A DNA stretch of 64,000 nucleotides, taken from assembly GCA_023634235.1 (NCBI GenBank), contig JAMKCF010000003.1, positions 10,758,742 through 10,822,741 of the forward strand. The letters are read 5' to 3'. A program made the translations under genes and the position numbers. The number at the start of each line of letters is the position of its first letter. Position 1 is the stretch's first letter. This DNA is from Pisaster brevispinus (taxonomy: Eukaryota > Echinodermata > Asteroidea > Forcipulatida > Asteriidae). Under the pieces are notes generated by a model. That model searched no databases. It saw only the letters and a list, made by a program, of their open reading frames with translations, and was not told the DNA's origin. Below are positions 1 through 12,153 of the stretch, piece after piece.

Positions 1-368
1 TGTTGGTTTGACTAAACTGAACTGAACTGAACTGACTGTATAAAGACAAACATGAGTATACTGTATTAGAACGTCAAGTTTTTTTATTTTTTTATTTTTA
101 GATAACGGTTTTGATTATCATAAACTATTTTTCTAAAACGCTGTTATTTTCGAGAAAAATAGGTTGAATCTTTACTTTACTAACTTCAGCCTATAAGAAT
201 CATGACGTATGCAAATAGTCTTCTCGAAAACGCCCTGTGATAGCACAATGACGTGTGTCGCATTCCTGCACAAGTTGCAATGTGTTCGGTTCAGTTGGGG
301 TTGTAACGAAGATAAACTAAGGCATTTTCTTAGACGCAATCAGTGGACTGTTCTACCAGTGTACAAGG

Positions 369-1180
369 GTGCACCACATTGAATTTGTCAAAAATGATTC
401 GCCAAACTGCCATAAATTGAAAACCCACAATTTCGTTTCAATCATCATTAATTGTGCGTGGGGAGGGGAAGTTGGGGGTAATGCAGCGAATTGATTGTGT
501 AGTCATGATCATTTTTCACAGCCTGAGGCTTCTGTGCTTCAACTTTTGAGGAGACACAATACATTTTGGCGTTAAAGTTGGTCCTGTTTGACAAGTGGAG
601 GGGTGTTTTGTGAACACTGGCAGTAAGCCTGTTTAGTGAAAAATGGAAGGGGAGGAGTGTACTTTCTGAGTAAAATTAGAGAGAAGAAAACATTTCAATG
701 GCTGCCCTGTCAACATTTGTCAAGAAAACTGACATATTGATATTCTACAATTTGTCACAAAAATGAGAGACTGCTGGAGAAAGTTTTTCTTTACACTCAG
801 AAATTAACGGATTTTTCACTGAGCCAATGGAATAATATTTAGTGTCGTGCAACCACAACCTCGACCACTACCGTTATTGCGCCCTCATTGACACGATGGT
901 ACGTGGTGCACTACACTAAAAAGGGCAAAATTCATGCGCTAAACTGATTATCAAAATTGTGTAGGACCTCAAAATCTTGTGAATACTAACATTTTAAGGG
1001 GCATGCAATTAATAGAGTGTGTAAATGTACAAATCCATCCGAGCCTGGAGGTTATGTGCTTCAACTTTTGAGGAGATTTGATAAATTTAGGCGATAAAGT
1101 CGGTCCCATTTGGCTTGGGAGTATCAGTTTGAGGAGTGCCCCATATGAAAACTAACAGCAATTCGGTTTGGGAAAAAGCA
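369..1180. repeat. degenerate direct duplication, about 530-bp period
   Basis: Segments beginning GGTGCAC at 369 and 905 are followed by similar text. A second shared block (GCCTGAGG/GCCTGGAG, then TGTGCTTCAACTTTTGAGGA) lies at 521 and 1043. Spacing is 522-536 bp. Identity is moderate, so this is an old duplication or two copies of one repeat family. The GTGCAC ends resemble those of the fold-back element at 1490-1827. Confidence 0.5.
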
Positions 1181-1489
1181 CATTTTCGGGGTGTTTTTTC
1201 AGTTCTCAAGAAAGTGCTATTGATGAGTCATGTGATGTGTTAAATGCGTTGTGGGAATTCAAAATGGGCGGCGGCCATCTTGGACTCTCTGTTTTCAGTC
1301 CGTATTTACGACTGTTTTATTAAATAATCAATGGAATGTTTCTCACATACTAATTTCCAACATTTCCCACCAAGAAATACTATAGAATCATCAATCAGGC
1401 ATGCATCTTTGTAGTCTTGATTGGCGACGCTGTTTTTTGTATTAGTCACCGGTAGAGGGCGCGACATCGACTGTTTTGGAGGCTGACGG

Positions 1490-1827
1490 GTGCACCACAC
1501 TATAAGTAGGCCAACATTCATGCGCCAAGGTAATTATCACAATTTGTAAACCAACAGAATCTTTTTAATTATAAGGTGCCTGATGAAAACTGGCAGCGAG
1601 TCGGTTTGGAAAAAGCACATTTACGGGGGTGATTTTTTTCTAGGGTAATTAACACAAATTTCAAACGGCTGACCTACCATAATTTGCAAAGAAGTCTGAA
1701 GTTTAGTTGTCTGAAATATATCTGATTGGTTACCAAGAGGCTGAGAGACTTTAAATATTTTTTGAGTATTTTCGAATATTTAGCATTTAGCGTTGGTTAC
1801 TATGGGAGTTTATTTAGTGTGGTGCAC
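1490..1827. mobile_element. short fold-back (MITE-like) element with GTGCACCACACT ends
   Basis: The left end reads GTGCACCACACTATAAG and the right end is close to its reverse complement (TTTAGTGTGGTGCAC). No coding capacity is seen. The size (338 bp) and inverted ends fit a non-autonomous DNA transposon. A related right end sits near 838-852 and related left ends at 370 and 906. No target-site duplication was established. Confidence 0.4.
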
Positions 1828-2763
1828 TCTGACGCAGAAGGACTGGGCAAATCTGGAACGAAACAGTTCGTTTTTATCCAGATGTTCGCGTGATACAGAT
1901 ATCTCCAGTAATTCGTGTTGCGACATCGGCAACTACATTAACAAAATGAACGTCGCCAATCAAGACTAGCATCATTGTACCCTGCGCCCCCAAAGTGGGC
2001 AGGTATGTAGATTCTTAGTAGAAAAACAGTTTCTACAAAATACAACTTTCCCCAATGGAATTAACAGCCGATTATAGCGCCCCTAATGGTGACCCAAGTA
2101 TAAAATAGAATATCAAGTTAACAAAATGTGCAAGTTTTATAGCATTTTACAAACATACGGATATTATGGAAATAATGCGATTTTTGACCTCAATTGGCAA
2201 AACAAAAATTTAAAAAAAATAAATAAATAAATACAATTAAAATTGAGTTTGTTTTTCGTCATCAAGTACAACTTGGTCACAATTAGCATTTTGTGGTAAG
2301 TTTCATTAAAATCACTCGAGAACTTTAAAATGTGCAACCCCCCCCCCCGTAATGAGTCCCCCTTACCCTTTCCCCTGGTCCTGATATAGAGTTAAACAGC
2401 AGTGAAAATGGGCCATGGGGTCGATTTAACAAAGTACTAAGATTCACTCTTTAAATCGAGCCCTAGTTTGAAACCGAGCCTCACAAGCCTTTTAATGCAG
2501 TTCTTATTGGCAAGTAACTCATTGCAATTGGTGTGTGACGACAAAAGAAAACGAAACGCGACCTTCAATCTTTGATGTGCAGGAATTCGGTACGGGTCAC
2601 GATCTCAGTGTTTGAAGCTGCAGCTCGGCTGTGGCGTAGTACAAATACAACACATGTACACGTACGACGGTGTCTAAGCCCCATTTTTGTTTGACAAGAC
2701 CGCAAACAGTCTCAGGCCCGCTCGTGTTTTTCCTTTTTGTGATACACATCAGTAGTTGAAGCC

Positions 2764-5268
2764 ATGTCCTTTCTGCAGATCTCCTTCTTGTCTCTGGACA
2801 TTCAGACAGCTCTATTAGGTGTGTTGGTCCTCCTCGTACTTGCCTGGATGACAAGGAAGCCGAAAAACCTGCCACCCGGGCCCCTCCGAGTGCCCATCAT
2901 CGGGTCGGTCGTGGCTGTTGTATGGGAGGCATTACGACGGGGCACTGATCCGTACCGTGTCTTCGCCAGGCTTGCCGAGAAGTACGGGCCAGTTTTCCAT
3001 GTGAAGATATTCAACAAAACCATTGTTGTCCTCAACGACTACGCGTCTGTGAGAGAGGCATTTGTGAACCCAAAGCTGAGCGACCGACCCAAGTTACTTC
3101 TGAATGACCTTTTAAAGAGTGAAGGTAAAATGTAGGCTTATTTAAAACTATATTATTTTAAGATACATTTTAGTTCACGATTTAAATGTTTCACAGTTCC
3201 ATGTTATTTGCAAAAGTAATCAACAGGCTCCACCAATGAAGATGAAGTGGGTTAAGGTTCGATAACTCAAACTTCACGTATTACACATCACACGTGACCT
3301 AAGGCTTCAAGTCCCTTGAGAAGGACTAAGCGCAAATTAGTGTTCCAAAATAATGGACAAAGCATGTCAACACCTGGTACTCGAACCCACACGCCGCTTG
3401 TCATCGAAACAACTTAGCTGGTATCCGGTTGGCTAGAGTAGAGATTGGTTCCTTTTTTGGTAGATAACTGTGTCGCCCATTGAAGAAAGACTTCAGTACA
3501 GTTAAGTACACAAAATACAATTAAACATTCCCTTTGTTGTAATGTATTTGCTTTTCGTATATATGATAACTTTCTTTATCATGTTAAGGTTTTGATCAAC
3601 ATTTTCTTCATCATGCACTCGGTCCGCTAAACGATGTTTAATACCATTTTGGTTTTACACTCTTTTAAATTTCTGAATTACCGGTATTTGCACGTACTTT
3701 TTACCAGATTTGTTTGATAACTGCATTAACCAGTTGTGATTTTGCAACTGTATTTTCCTCGTACATAGGGGTAGCTGCTGCGTCCGGGGAGCGATGGGTG
3801 GAACTTCGCCGTTTCTGTCTGACTGTTCTACGGAGTTTCGGGGTGGGCAGGTCAAGCTTCGAGGATCAGATCGGCACCGAGGCTGAAGCATTGATGGATG
3901 AGATGGTCAAGTTTGACGGGAAGTCTTTCAACCCCAAGCCGTTCCTCAGCAACGCTGTGTCCAACGTAATCTGCGCCGTCGTCTTAGGACAACGCTACGA
4001 GTACTCCGACCGCAGATTCCAAGAGTTGCTCTCCCTCCTGAGCCGCAACATTCAACTCCTTGGGCCAGCTGGGTTCTTGAAAGTGACATTTTTCTCGCGC
4101 CACATTCGTCATGTTCCTTTCTCTGGGATTGATGAGCTGACAAACAATGTTGAAAGTCTCGCTAGGTTTTTAAAGAATATCATCGATACTCATCGTGAGA
4201 ATTTCGATGCTGACAATGTGAACGATTTCACCGACGCGTACCTAGTGGAGATCCAAGGTTCATCTGAAGAGAAGGCGAGTGATGGTGCAATCAATGGGAC
4301 TGCCACTCACAAATCAACAAAGCAATGGCATCTCAGCGAACGCAACATGATTGGAACAATAGTGAATCTGTTCGCTGCCGGCACGGAGACAACAGCCACG
4401 ACACTCCAGTGGAGCATCTTGTACATGATGGCTTACCCGGACATCCAGAAGCGGGTCCATGCAGAGATTGACGCCACAGTCGGTCGAAACCGGTTGCCTC
4501 GACTAACCGACAAGCCCGAGCTAAACTTCACCCATGCTGTCGTTTTAGAGGTGCAGCGCATGGCCTCTATTACACCCATTGGCGTCCCACACTGTGCCAG
4601 CGAAGACACCAAGATCCACGGTTTCAATATACCAAAGGGCGCCCTTCTGATTCCAAATCTGTGGAACATCTTCCGAGACCCGAGTCTTTGGCCCGAACCA
4701 GAGAAGTTCAAACCTGAGAGATTTTTGAACGCTGAAGGCAAGGCCGTGAAACCCGAGGAGTTGATACCATTCAGTACCGGTGAGTGAGCTGTTTCACAAA
4801 CTAGGCATTTTCATTGTCTTTGTCCACGATGAACTTTCTCAGTAGAAGTATTTTTACATTACTTATAGGGACTATTGTGCTGTTATGATGCCGTCATCAC
4901 ACACTACATTGTAATTTGTATGAAGAACTTAGGTCTAACACAAACACAGGCGGGCTCGAAGAAAGAGCCCTAGCCAGGAGGATGATAATACGACAAGTTG
5001 GGGGAAATGGTGTGCAATATGGATAATGAAGAAGTTACCAACTACTTATTTATTAATTTTAATATATTTATGCATTGATGATCTAGGTCGGCGTAGCTGC
5101 ATCGGCGAGCATCTGGCCAAGATGGAGATTTTCGTCTTCTTCTCTTACTTCATGCATCGGTTTGAGTTCAAGACACCAGACAACTCACCACCTCTGAACC
5201 TCAAGGCCCGACCCGGATTAACCCACTCTCCATTCCCCTTTGATACGTGTGCCATCAAACGTGACTGA
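2764..5268 (+). CDS. cytochrome P450, CYP2 clan, copy A
   Basis: This is a haem-thiolate monooxygenase expected to be anchored in the ER membrane and to use electrons from P450 reductase; the substrate is unknown. Exons: 2764-3124, 3769-4779 and 5087-5268 (phase-1 junctions), giving 517 residues, normal for the family. A hydrophobic anchor spans residues 15-29, followed by the PPGP hinge (37-40). The I-helix AAGTETT is at 323-329, ExxR at 381-384, PERF at 436-439 and the haem loop FSTGRRSCIG at 455-464 with ligand Cys462. The last motif is assembled across the second intron, which confirms that junction. The start is chosen because MSFLQISF is conserved in all three copies and precedes the anchor. 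Three coding exons are few compared with the nine of vertebrate CYP2 genes. The family (CYP2-like versus other CYP2-clan members) cannot be fixed by eye. Confidence 0.95.
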
Positions 5269-5757
5269 GGATGTGTCCGATTTAACGGCTTCCTGAAGTG
5301 GCCGGAATTCTCAGAAATCCCTTTTCTTTAACAATGTTGCCATAAAGCGAGCGCCAAAGCAGTAGCAATAGCCGAAGTCGCTTTGGATGCGTATTACTTA
5401 GCTTCTTTTTTAAAGGGAAACATAACAGAAACAGACTGAACACCAACAACTACCGTCTCCGACTTTGGCTACGTCTAAGGCTAGACCACTGCAATACCTG
5501 TGCATCTACAGCCAACAGTCATGGTCATTTTAGCCACAGTCACATCCTTCTGACAATGGTTCACATCTCACACTGATTAGGCCACATGAAGAAAGTTTCA
5601 TTTCTTCATAAATATGTTCATGTTTCACAGAAATGGACGGTTGTAAACAATGGATACGTTGCACTTAGGGTAGTTACACCTGGGTAGAGAATGACAATTG
5701 TGCTTTGACGCTTATAAAACTTTATTTTATAATAATAATAATAATAATAATAGTGGC

Positions 5758-5813
5758 TTGACGTTTCGACCCCAGAAAAGATGGAGAAAGACTATAATGC
5801 CAGAGTCGAAACG
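5758..5813. repeat. inverted repeat TGACGTTTCGAC...GTCGAAACGTCA, unit A
   Basis: Twelve-base perfect arms surround about 30 bases in the 3' flank of P450 copy A, just after an (AAT)n tract near 5729-5751. The same structure recurs at 11455-11510 in unit B with a shorter microsatellite. GAAACGTC hairpins of this kind occur near the ends of some Penelope-like retroelements, but no reverse transcriptase is adjacent, so that origin is inference. Confidence 0.5.
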
Positions 5814-6692
5814 TCAGACCACTAACTAAAGTTTGCATTTATCTGGTTCTTTTGATTGGTAAGCAGTTTGCAACAGCTAATTCTATTTTCTCAATAATAA
5901 TAGTAATAATGTATCTTTACAAAAATAAATAATAAACAACAACATTCTCTTGGAATAACATTTCGAACTGATTTCAATGGAACGAGATAATATTTCGAAC
6001 GAACGATAACATATTTCAATGAAACAAACTGATTTCAACGGTGCGAAATATTTTGATTTTCGAAACACAATATTTTGAGCTAAAGACATAATTTCGAGAA
6101 AACGAAGTATTATTTCAGGGGAACAAACCACCTTCACTATTTTTTTTAAACATTTGTTTATTTAATTTGTTTACACGTTTTTACCTGGCTGTGCCAATTT
6201 CCGACAAAAATGTAAATTCATACAAGTTTTGCACATTATGTAGAGAGCGTTATGAAAATAAACTGTTGGGTTTACTTGGGGAAGGGGAGCTTTCCTTCAC
6301 GTTGAATATAAAAAGTGTAAAAGTACAGCGAATCCAGAGTGCAGAGTTTGAAATTGACACTTTCCCCATGGTACCGGCAGGGCCTAAAAAGTATCCGTCT
6401 ATATACCACGTTTGACCATTAGACTTTAATATGGTTCATCAAGCGACGGGGTAAAACAAACTTATATTTAAAGTCCAATGTGAACACGGCTTGCTTTACT
6501 GTGCAATGGCTTGTAGAATAAAGACTGTATCTTTGGCTTGGTTACAACCCACAAATTGTAAGAATTCAGAAGGAGGAAATGGAAGTTAAATTCTTTCACT
6601 GTTATCTTTGTTTTCTTAATTTCCTATCACTGTTTAGGCCGTTAGCATCCAGACCTTGTGTGTAACACTTGTCTTCTTAGAGTGTGTTAAAA

Positions 6693-7434
6693 CCATAGAG
6701 TTATATATAGGAACTAGAGGGCGCAGTAGCCTATTTACGCGGCCCGACAAGGGCAGCGCGGCGGCCATTTCGTAAGTACTGAAGTAGTCCAAAACAACGT
6801 CTAAACCATTTGTGCATGTTGCAAAAGAGCAATGGTTAACAATGAAAGGGTTTACTGTGAAATTTATGAACGCCAGTGAAGACCGTTTATACCACTAAAT
6901 AATCCCCGAATAAATATAATAATTTAGAATTATATTCCTTCACTTTGGGCAATAAATCATGACATAGTGTGTTCATCCTCTTTTGAAACGAATAACCTAA
7001 ACCCCACGAAACAACTTTAATACAGCCACTCGTTTTTTAATTTTTTTTTAAAGACTGCATAACGTGTATTTAATTAGCACACCGCGTATTTTGTATTCAA
7101 TGTTGCCCTCGTACAAAATGGCGCGCGTGCCTCCTTGCGGTTCCGTAGCCCGAACATCTGACGTCACACTTCGAGGCTCGTGAATAAGCCAGATACCTGC
7201 CAGACCGGATGTTGGCAAATGCACCTTTGACCTCCCATTCATTCACACGTCGCGACTATTCGCTTACGTCTCTGCACGTCTATCCAATGAAACTATTGTA
7301 TCCAATGAAATCGCTGGGCCAGTGCCTGTCCTTATCCTTGCGGATAAGGACAGGGTAACAGTCTAGCGGTTCCGTAGCGTTTGTGCACGTAGCATTACCA
7401 GTGCGCCCTCTAGTTCCTATATATAACTCTATGG
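6693..7434. mobile_element. non-autonomous DNA transposon with 33-bp perfect terminal inverted repeats
   Basis: The ends are exact inverted repeats of 33 bp, beginning CCATAGAGTTATATATAGGA and ending in AGAGGGCGCA. The element is flanked on both sides by TTAAAA (6687-6692 and 7435-7440). Unit B at about 11983-12005 carries the uninterrupted site with a single TTAAAA, so insertion is directly demonstrated. No open frame with transposase features is present. An internal perfect hairpin (13-bp arms, 4-base loop) lies at 7325-7354. A 6-bp duplication does not by itself assign a superfamily. Confidence 0.9.
7325..7354. repeat. perfect 13-bp hairpin inside the transposon
   Basis: The arms CCTGTCCTTATCC and GGATAAGGACAGG flank the loop TTGC. 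The hairpin lies near the right end of the element at 6693-7434. Confidence 0.85.
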
Positions 7435-8479
7435 TTAAAACACACCCGCTCTCTACAGCGGGTACGCTATGCGCAGTAAAAACACCATCCAAACATTATT
7501 CAAACCACCCACATACCCAAGGCTTTGCTACATCCTATAGAAGGGGTAGAATGTCAGGATACAAATATTATGATGGAACAATTTAAGCGTCTTGGTTTAG
7601 TTGTAAAGGCACAGCGCAGAGAATTAAATAAACTTTGTAAAAATCAAACAGCCCAATCTCTCAGAAGAGTTTTAGTGGTTCAGATCTAGCTACACCTCTT
7701 CTTTCCAGTATGTAGGCCTGCCTAAGTATGTCACGTATTACAAAATCGCTAACCATGTCACCTTATGGTTGACGCCAGACCATACTGATATTATGATGAT
7801 AAGGCATATTATGATGATAAGGCAACTCAGGTAATTATCACACACACCAATAACACAAATGGGGTGCTCGATAGGGGGCATAGTGTACCCCCTTCCTGTT
7901 GTGTCTTCATTTTAAGCTTGGAATCTCCGAAATTCTTTAGAGGATTGATGAAAATATACGGATACTATGGAGATCATTACACAATTTTTTACATCAAAAT
8001 GGCCGGGGGAGCCCTTCACGGTTATTATAAACAAAAAAGTTGACCTCAAAATGTAGATTTTGGTGAAATGAACATTTGCGGCAAGTTTCAATAAAATCAC
8101 TCGTGAACTTCGGAAAATGGGGCCGGATGTGCCTCCCCGGTCCCCAGTCCCCGTTATTAAGTCCCGCCCCCTCCTCCCAAAAAAGCTTAGTCATGGTAGG
8201 GTTAGTACGTGCCCCATAAGCCTTTAATGCAGTTCTTGGTGAATAACTCTAGTGTGACAACAAAAGCAAATAAAGTTCAACCTTCAATCTTGCAGCAGAG
8301 CTTCGGTACGGGTCGCGATTTCAGTGTTTGGAGCTTAAGTTCGGCTGTGGCGTAGTACAAATACAACACGTGTACGTTTACGGTGTCCCGGCCCATTTTC
8401 AATTTTAGACGAGACAGCAAACAGTCCCAGGTCCGCTCGTGTTTTTTTCTCTTTGCGAGACACGTCAATAATTGAAGCC

Positions 8480-10963
8480 ATGTCCTTTCTGCAGATCTCA
8501 TTTTTGTCTCTGGACATTCAGACAGCTCTATTAGGTGTGTTGGTCCTCCTCGTACTTGTCTGGATGACAAGGAAGCCGAAAAACCTGCCACCTGGGCCCC
8601 TCCGAGTGCCCATCATCGGGTCGGTCGTGGCTGTTGTATGGGAGGCATTACGACGGGGCACTGATCCATACCGTGTCTTCGCCAGGCTTGCCGAGAAGTA
8701 CGGGCCAGTTTTCCATGTGAAGATATTCAACAAAACCATTGTTGTCCTCAACGACTACGCGTCTGTGAGAGAGGCATTTGTGAACCCAAAGCTGAGCGAC
8801 CGACCCAAGTTACTTCTGAATGACCTTTTAAAGAGTGAAGGTAAAATGTAGGCTCATTTAAAACTATATTATTTTAAAATAAATTTTACGTTCACGATTT
8901 AAATGCTTCACAGTTCCATGTTATTTGCAAAAGGAATCAGCAGGCTCCCCACCAATGAAGATGAACTGGGTTAAGGTTTGATAACTCAAATATGGTTCTT
9001 TCACGTATTACACATCACTGGTGACCTAAGGCTTCAAGTCCCATGAGAAGGACTAAGCTCAAATTAGTGTTCCAAAATAATGGACAAAGTATGTCAACAC
9101 CTGGTACTCGAACCCACACGCCGCTTGTCATCGAAACAACTTAGCTGGTATCCGGTTCGCTAGAGTAGATATCAGTTCCTTTTTGAGGTAGATAACTGTG
9201 TCGGCCCATTCAAGAAAGACTTCAAGAGTAGTTACGTACACAAAATACAATTAAACCTTACCTTTGTTGTAAATGTATATGCCTTTCGTATATGATAACT
9301 TTCTTTATCATGTTAAGGTTTTGATCAACATTTTCTTCATCATGCACTCAGTCAGCTGAACGATGTTTAATACCATTTTGGTTTTACACTCTTTTAAATT
9401 TCTGAACCGGTGTTTGCACGTTCTTTGATACAACTGACTTTGAATGGCTCTCATTACCAGATCTGTTTGATAACCCCATTAACCAGTTGTGATTTTCCAA
9501 CTGTATTTTCCTCGTATACAGGGGTAGGTACTGCGTCCGGGGAGCGATGGGTGGAACTTCGCCGTTTCTGCCTGACTGTTCTTAGGAGTTTCGGGGTGGG
9601 AAGGTCGAGCTTCGAGGAACAGATTGGCACCGAGGCTGAAGCGTTGATGGATGAGATGGTCAAGTTTGACGGGAAGTCTTTCAACCCCAAGCTGTTCCTC
9701 AGTAACGCCGTGTCCAACGTAATCTGCGCCGTCGTCTTAGGACAACGCTACGAGTACTCCGACCGCAGATTCCAAGAGTTGCTCTCCCTCCTGAGCCGCA
9801 ACATTCAACTCCTTGGGCCAGCCGGGTTTTTGAAAATGACATTTTTCTCGCGCCACATTCGTCATGTTCCTTTCTCTGGGATTGATGAGCTGACAAACAA
9901 TGTTGAAAGTCTCACAAGGTTTATAAAGAATATAATCGATTCTCATCGTGAGAATTTCGATGCTGACAATGTGAACGATTTCACCGACGCGTACCTACTG
10001 GAGATCCAAGGTTCACCTGAAGAGAAGGCGAGTGACGGTGCAACCAATGGGACTGCCACTCACAAGTCAACAAAGCAATGGCATCTCAGCGAACGCAACA
10101 TGATTGGAACAATAGTGAATCTGTTCGCTGCCGGCACGGAGACAACAGCCACGACACTCCAGTGGAGCATCTTGTACATGATGGCTTACCCGGACATCCA
10201 GAAGCGGGTCCATGCCGAGATTGACGCCACAGTCGGTCGAAACCGGTTGCCACGACTGACCGACAAACCCGAGCTAAACTTCACCCATGCTGTCGTTTTA
10301 GAGGTGCAGCGCATGGCCTCTATTACACCCATTGGCCCCCCACATTGTGCCAGCGAAGACACCAAGATCCACGGATTCATTATACCAAAGGGCGCCCTTC
10401 TGATTCCAAATCTGTGGAACGTCTTCCGAGACCCGAGTCTTTGGCCCGAACCAGAGAAGTTCAAACCTGAGAGATTTTTGAACGCTGAAGGCAAGGCCGT
10501 GAAACCCGAGGAGTTGATACCATTCAGTACCGGTGAGTAAGCTGTTTCACAAACTAGGCATTTTTATTGTTTTTGTCCACAATGAACCACTACATTGCAA
10601 TTTGTATGAAGAACTTAGGTCTAACACAAACACAGGCGGGCTCAGGAAAGAGCCCTGGACAGGAGGATGATAATACGACAAATTTGGGGAAATGTTGTGC
10701 GTTATGAATAATGAAGAAGTTACTAACAAAGAGGTTTTTTTATCTATTAATTTATATTTATGCATTGAATTGATGATCTAGGTCGGCGTAGCTGCATCGG
10801 CGAGCATCTGGCCAAGATGGAGATTTTCGTCTTCTTCTCTTACTTCATGCATCGGTTTGAGTTCAAGACACCGGACAACTCACCACCGCTGAACCTCAAG
10901 GCCCGACCCGGATTAACCCACTCTCCATTCCCCTTTGATACGTGTGCCATCAAACGTGACTGA
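8480..10963 (+). CDS. cytochrome P450, CYP2 clan, copy B
   Basis: Exons 8480-8840, 9522-10532 and 10782-10963 have the same phases as copy A and encode 517 residues with every P450 signature intact (PPGP, AAGTETT, ExxR, PERF, FSTGRRSCIG). It differs from copy A at about 15 residues, so protein identity is near 97 percent. Notable copy-specific changes are Gly-Thr in place of Ala-Ala just before ASGERW, Leu for Pro in the NPKPFL segment, Pro for Val in ITPIGVPH (substrate-recognition site 5 by position) and Ile for Asn in HGFNIPKG. An in-frame ATG nine codons upstream (8453) exists, but the position homologous to copy A is preferred. Intron lengths are 681 and 249 bp. Expected to be functional; substrate unknown. 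Confidence 0.95.
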
Positions 10964-11454
10964 GGATGTGTCCAATTTAACGGCTTCCTGAAGTGGCCGG
11001 AATTCTCAGAAATCCCTTTTCTTTAACAATGTTGCCATAAAGCGAGCGCCAAAGCAGTAGCAATAGCCGAAGTCGCTTTGGATGCGTATTACTTAGCTTC
11101 TTTTTTAAAGGGAAACATAACAGAAACAGACTGAACACCAACAACTACTGTCTCCGACTTCACGGCTTTGGCTACGTCTAAGGCTAGACCACTGCATTAC
11201 CTGTGCATCTACAGCCAACAGCCACGGTCATTTTACCCACAGTCACATCCTTCTGACAATGGTTCACATCTCACACTGATTAGGCCACTTGAAGAAAGTT
11301 TCATGTCTTCATAAAAATGTTCATGTTTCACAGAAATGGACGGTTGTAAACAATGGATACGTTGCACTTAGGGTAGTTACACCTGGGTAGAGAATGACAA
11401 TTGTGCTTTGACGCTTATAAAACTTTATTTTATAATAATAATAATAATAGTGGC

Positions 11455-11510
11455 TTGACGTTTCGACCCTAGCAAAGATGGAGAAAGACTATGCCAGAGT
11501 CGAAACGTCA
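11455..11510. repeat. inverted repeat TGACGTTTCGAC...GTCGAAACGTCA, unit B
   Basis: Counterpart of 5758-5813, with a slightly shorter loop and a shorter upstream (AAT)n tract. Confidence 0.5.
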
Positions 11511-12153
11511 GACCACTAACTAAAGTTTGAATTTATATAGGTTCTTTTGATTGGTAAGCAGTTTGCAACAACTAATTCTATTTTCTCAATAATAATGATA
11601 ATAATGTATTTAAAAAAAAACCTAAAAAAAAAACCCCCCAAACATTCTCTTGGAATAACATTTCGAACTAATTTCAAACGAAGTATTATTTCAAGGGAAC
11701 AAACCACCTTCACTATTTTTTTACATTTGTGTATTTAATTTGTTTACACGTTTTTACCTGGCTGTGCCAATTTTCGAAAAAAATGTAAATTCATACAACT
11801 TTCTGCACATTATGTAGAGAGCATTATGAAAATAGGAAAATAGGAAATGAAAGTTAAATTCCTGCACCTTGATACCTTTGTTGTCTAATTTCCCTATCAC
11901 TGCTTAGGCCGTTAGTAGTACACCGTATCACAGCTAAGTATTGTGGACAGCAGACCTTGTGTGTGTAAAACTTTTCTTCTTAGAGTGTGTTAAAACACAC
12001 CCGCTCACTACAGCGTGTACGCTATGCGCAGTAAAAACACCATCCAATTATTCGAACCACCCACATACCCAAGGCTTTGCTACATCCTATAGAAGGGGTA
12101 GAATGTCAGGATAATATGATGGAACAATTAAGTGTCTTGGTTTAGTTGTAAAG

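Larger units (their letters stand above)
1..2763. other. intergenic region upstream of P450 cluster
   Basis: No conserved coding region is visible. The stretch contains degenerate direct duplications and a fold-back element (listed separately), a poly-C run near 2339-2348 and A/T-rich low-complexity DNA near 2205-2240. From about 2155 onward the sequence is alignable by eye, though diverged, with the 5' flanks of P450 copies B and C (from about 7950 and 13190), so this part belongs to the duplicated unit and may hold the proximal promoter of copy A. Confidence 0.6.
5269..8479. other. spacer between P450 copies A and B
   Basis: The first 600 bp is the shared 3' flank and probably includes 3' UTR; an AATAAA lies at 6517-6522, although its use as poly(A) signal is unproven. 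A 742-bp inverted-repeat element occupies 6693-7434. From about 7600 the sequence is the 5' flank of copy B and matches that of copy C. No other gene is seen. Confidence 0.6.

Noticed and set aside
2597..2875. Minus-strand open frame over P450 exon 1, conserved at 8277-8591 and 13529-13780
   Set aside because: It is the reverse of the duplicated exon 1 and 5' flank. Similarity between copies is explained by the duplication, and its C-terminal parts drift in frame.
5758..5813. Hammerhead ribozyme at the GAAACGTC hairpin
   Set aside because: The required CUGAUGA core is absent on both strands in the hairpin, so only a structural resemblance to Penelope ends remains.
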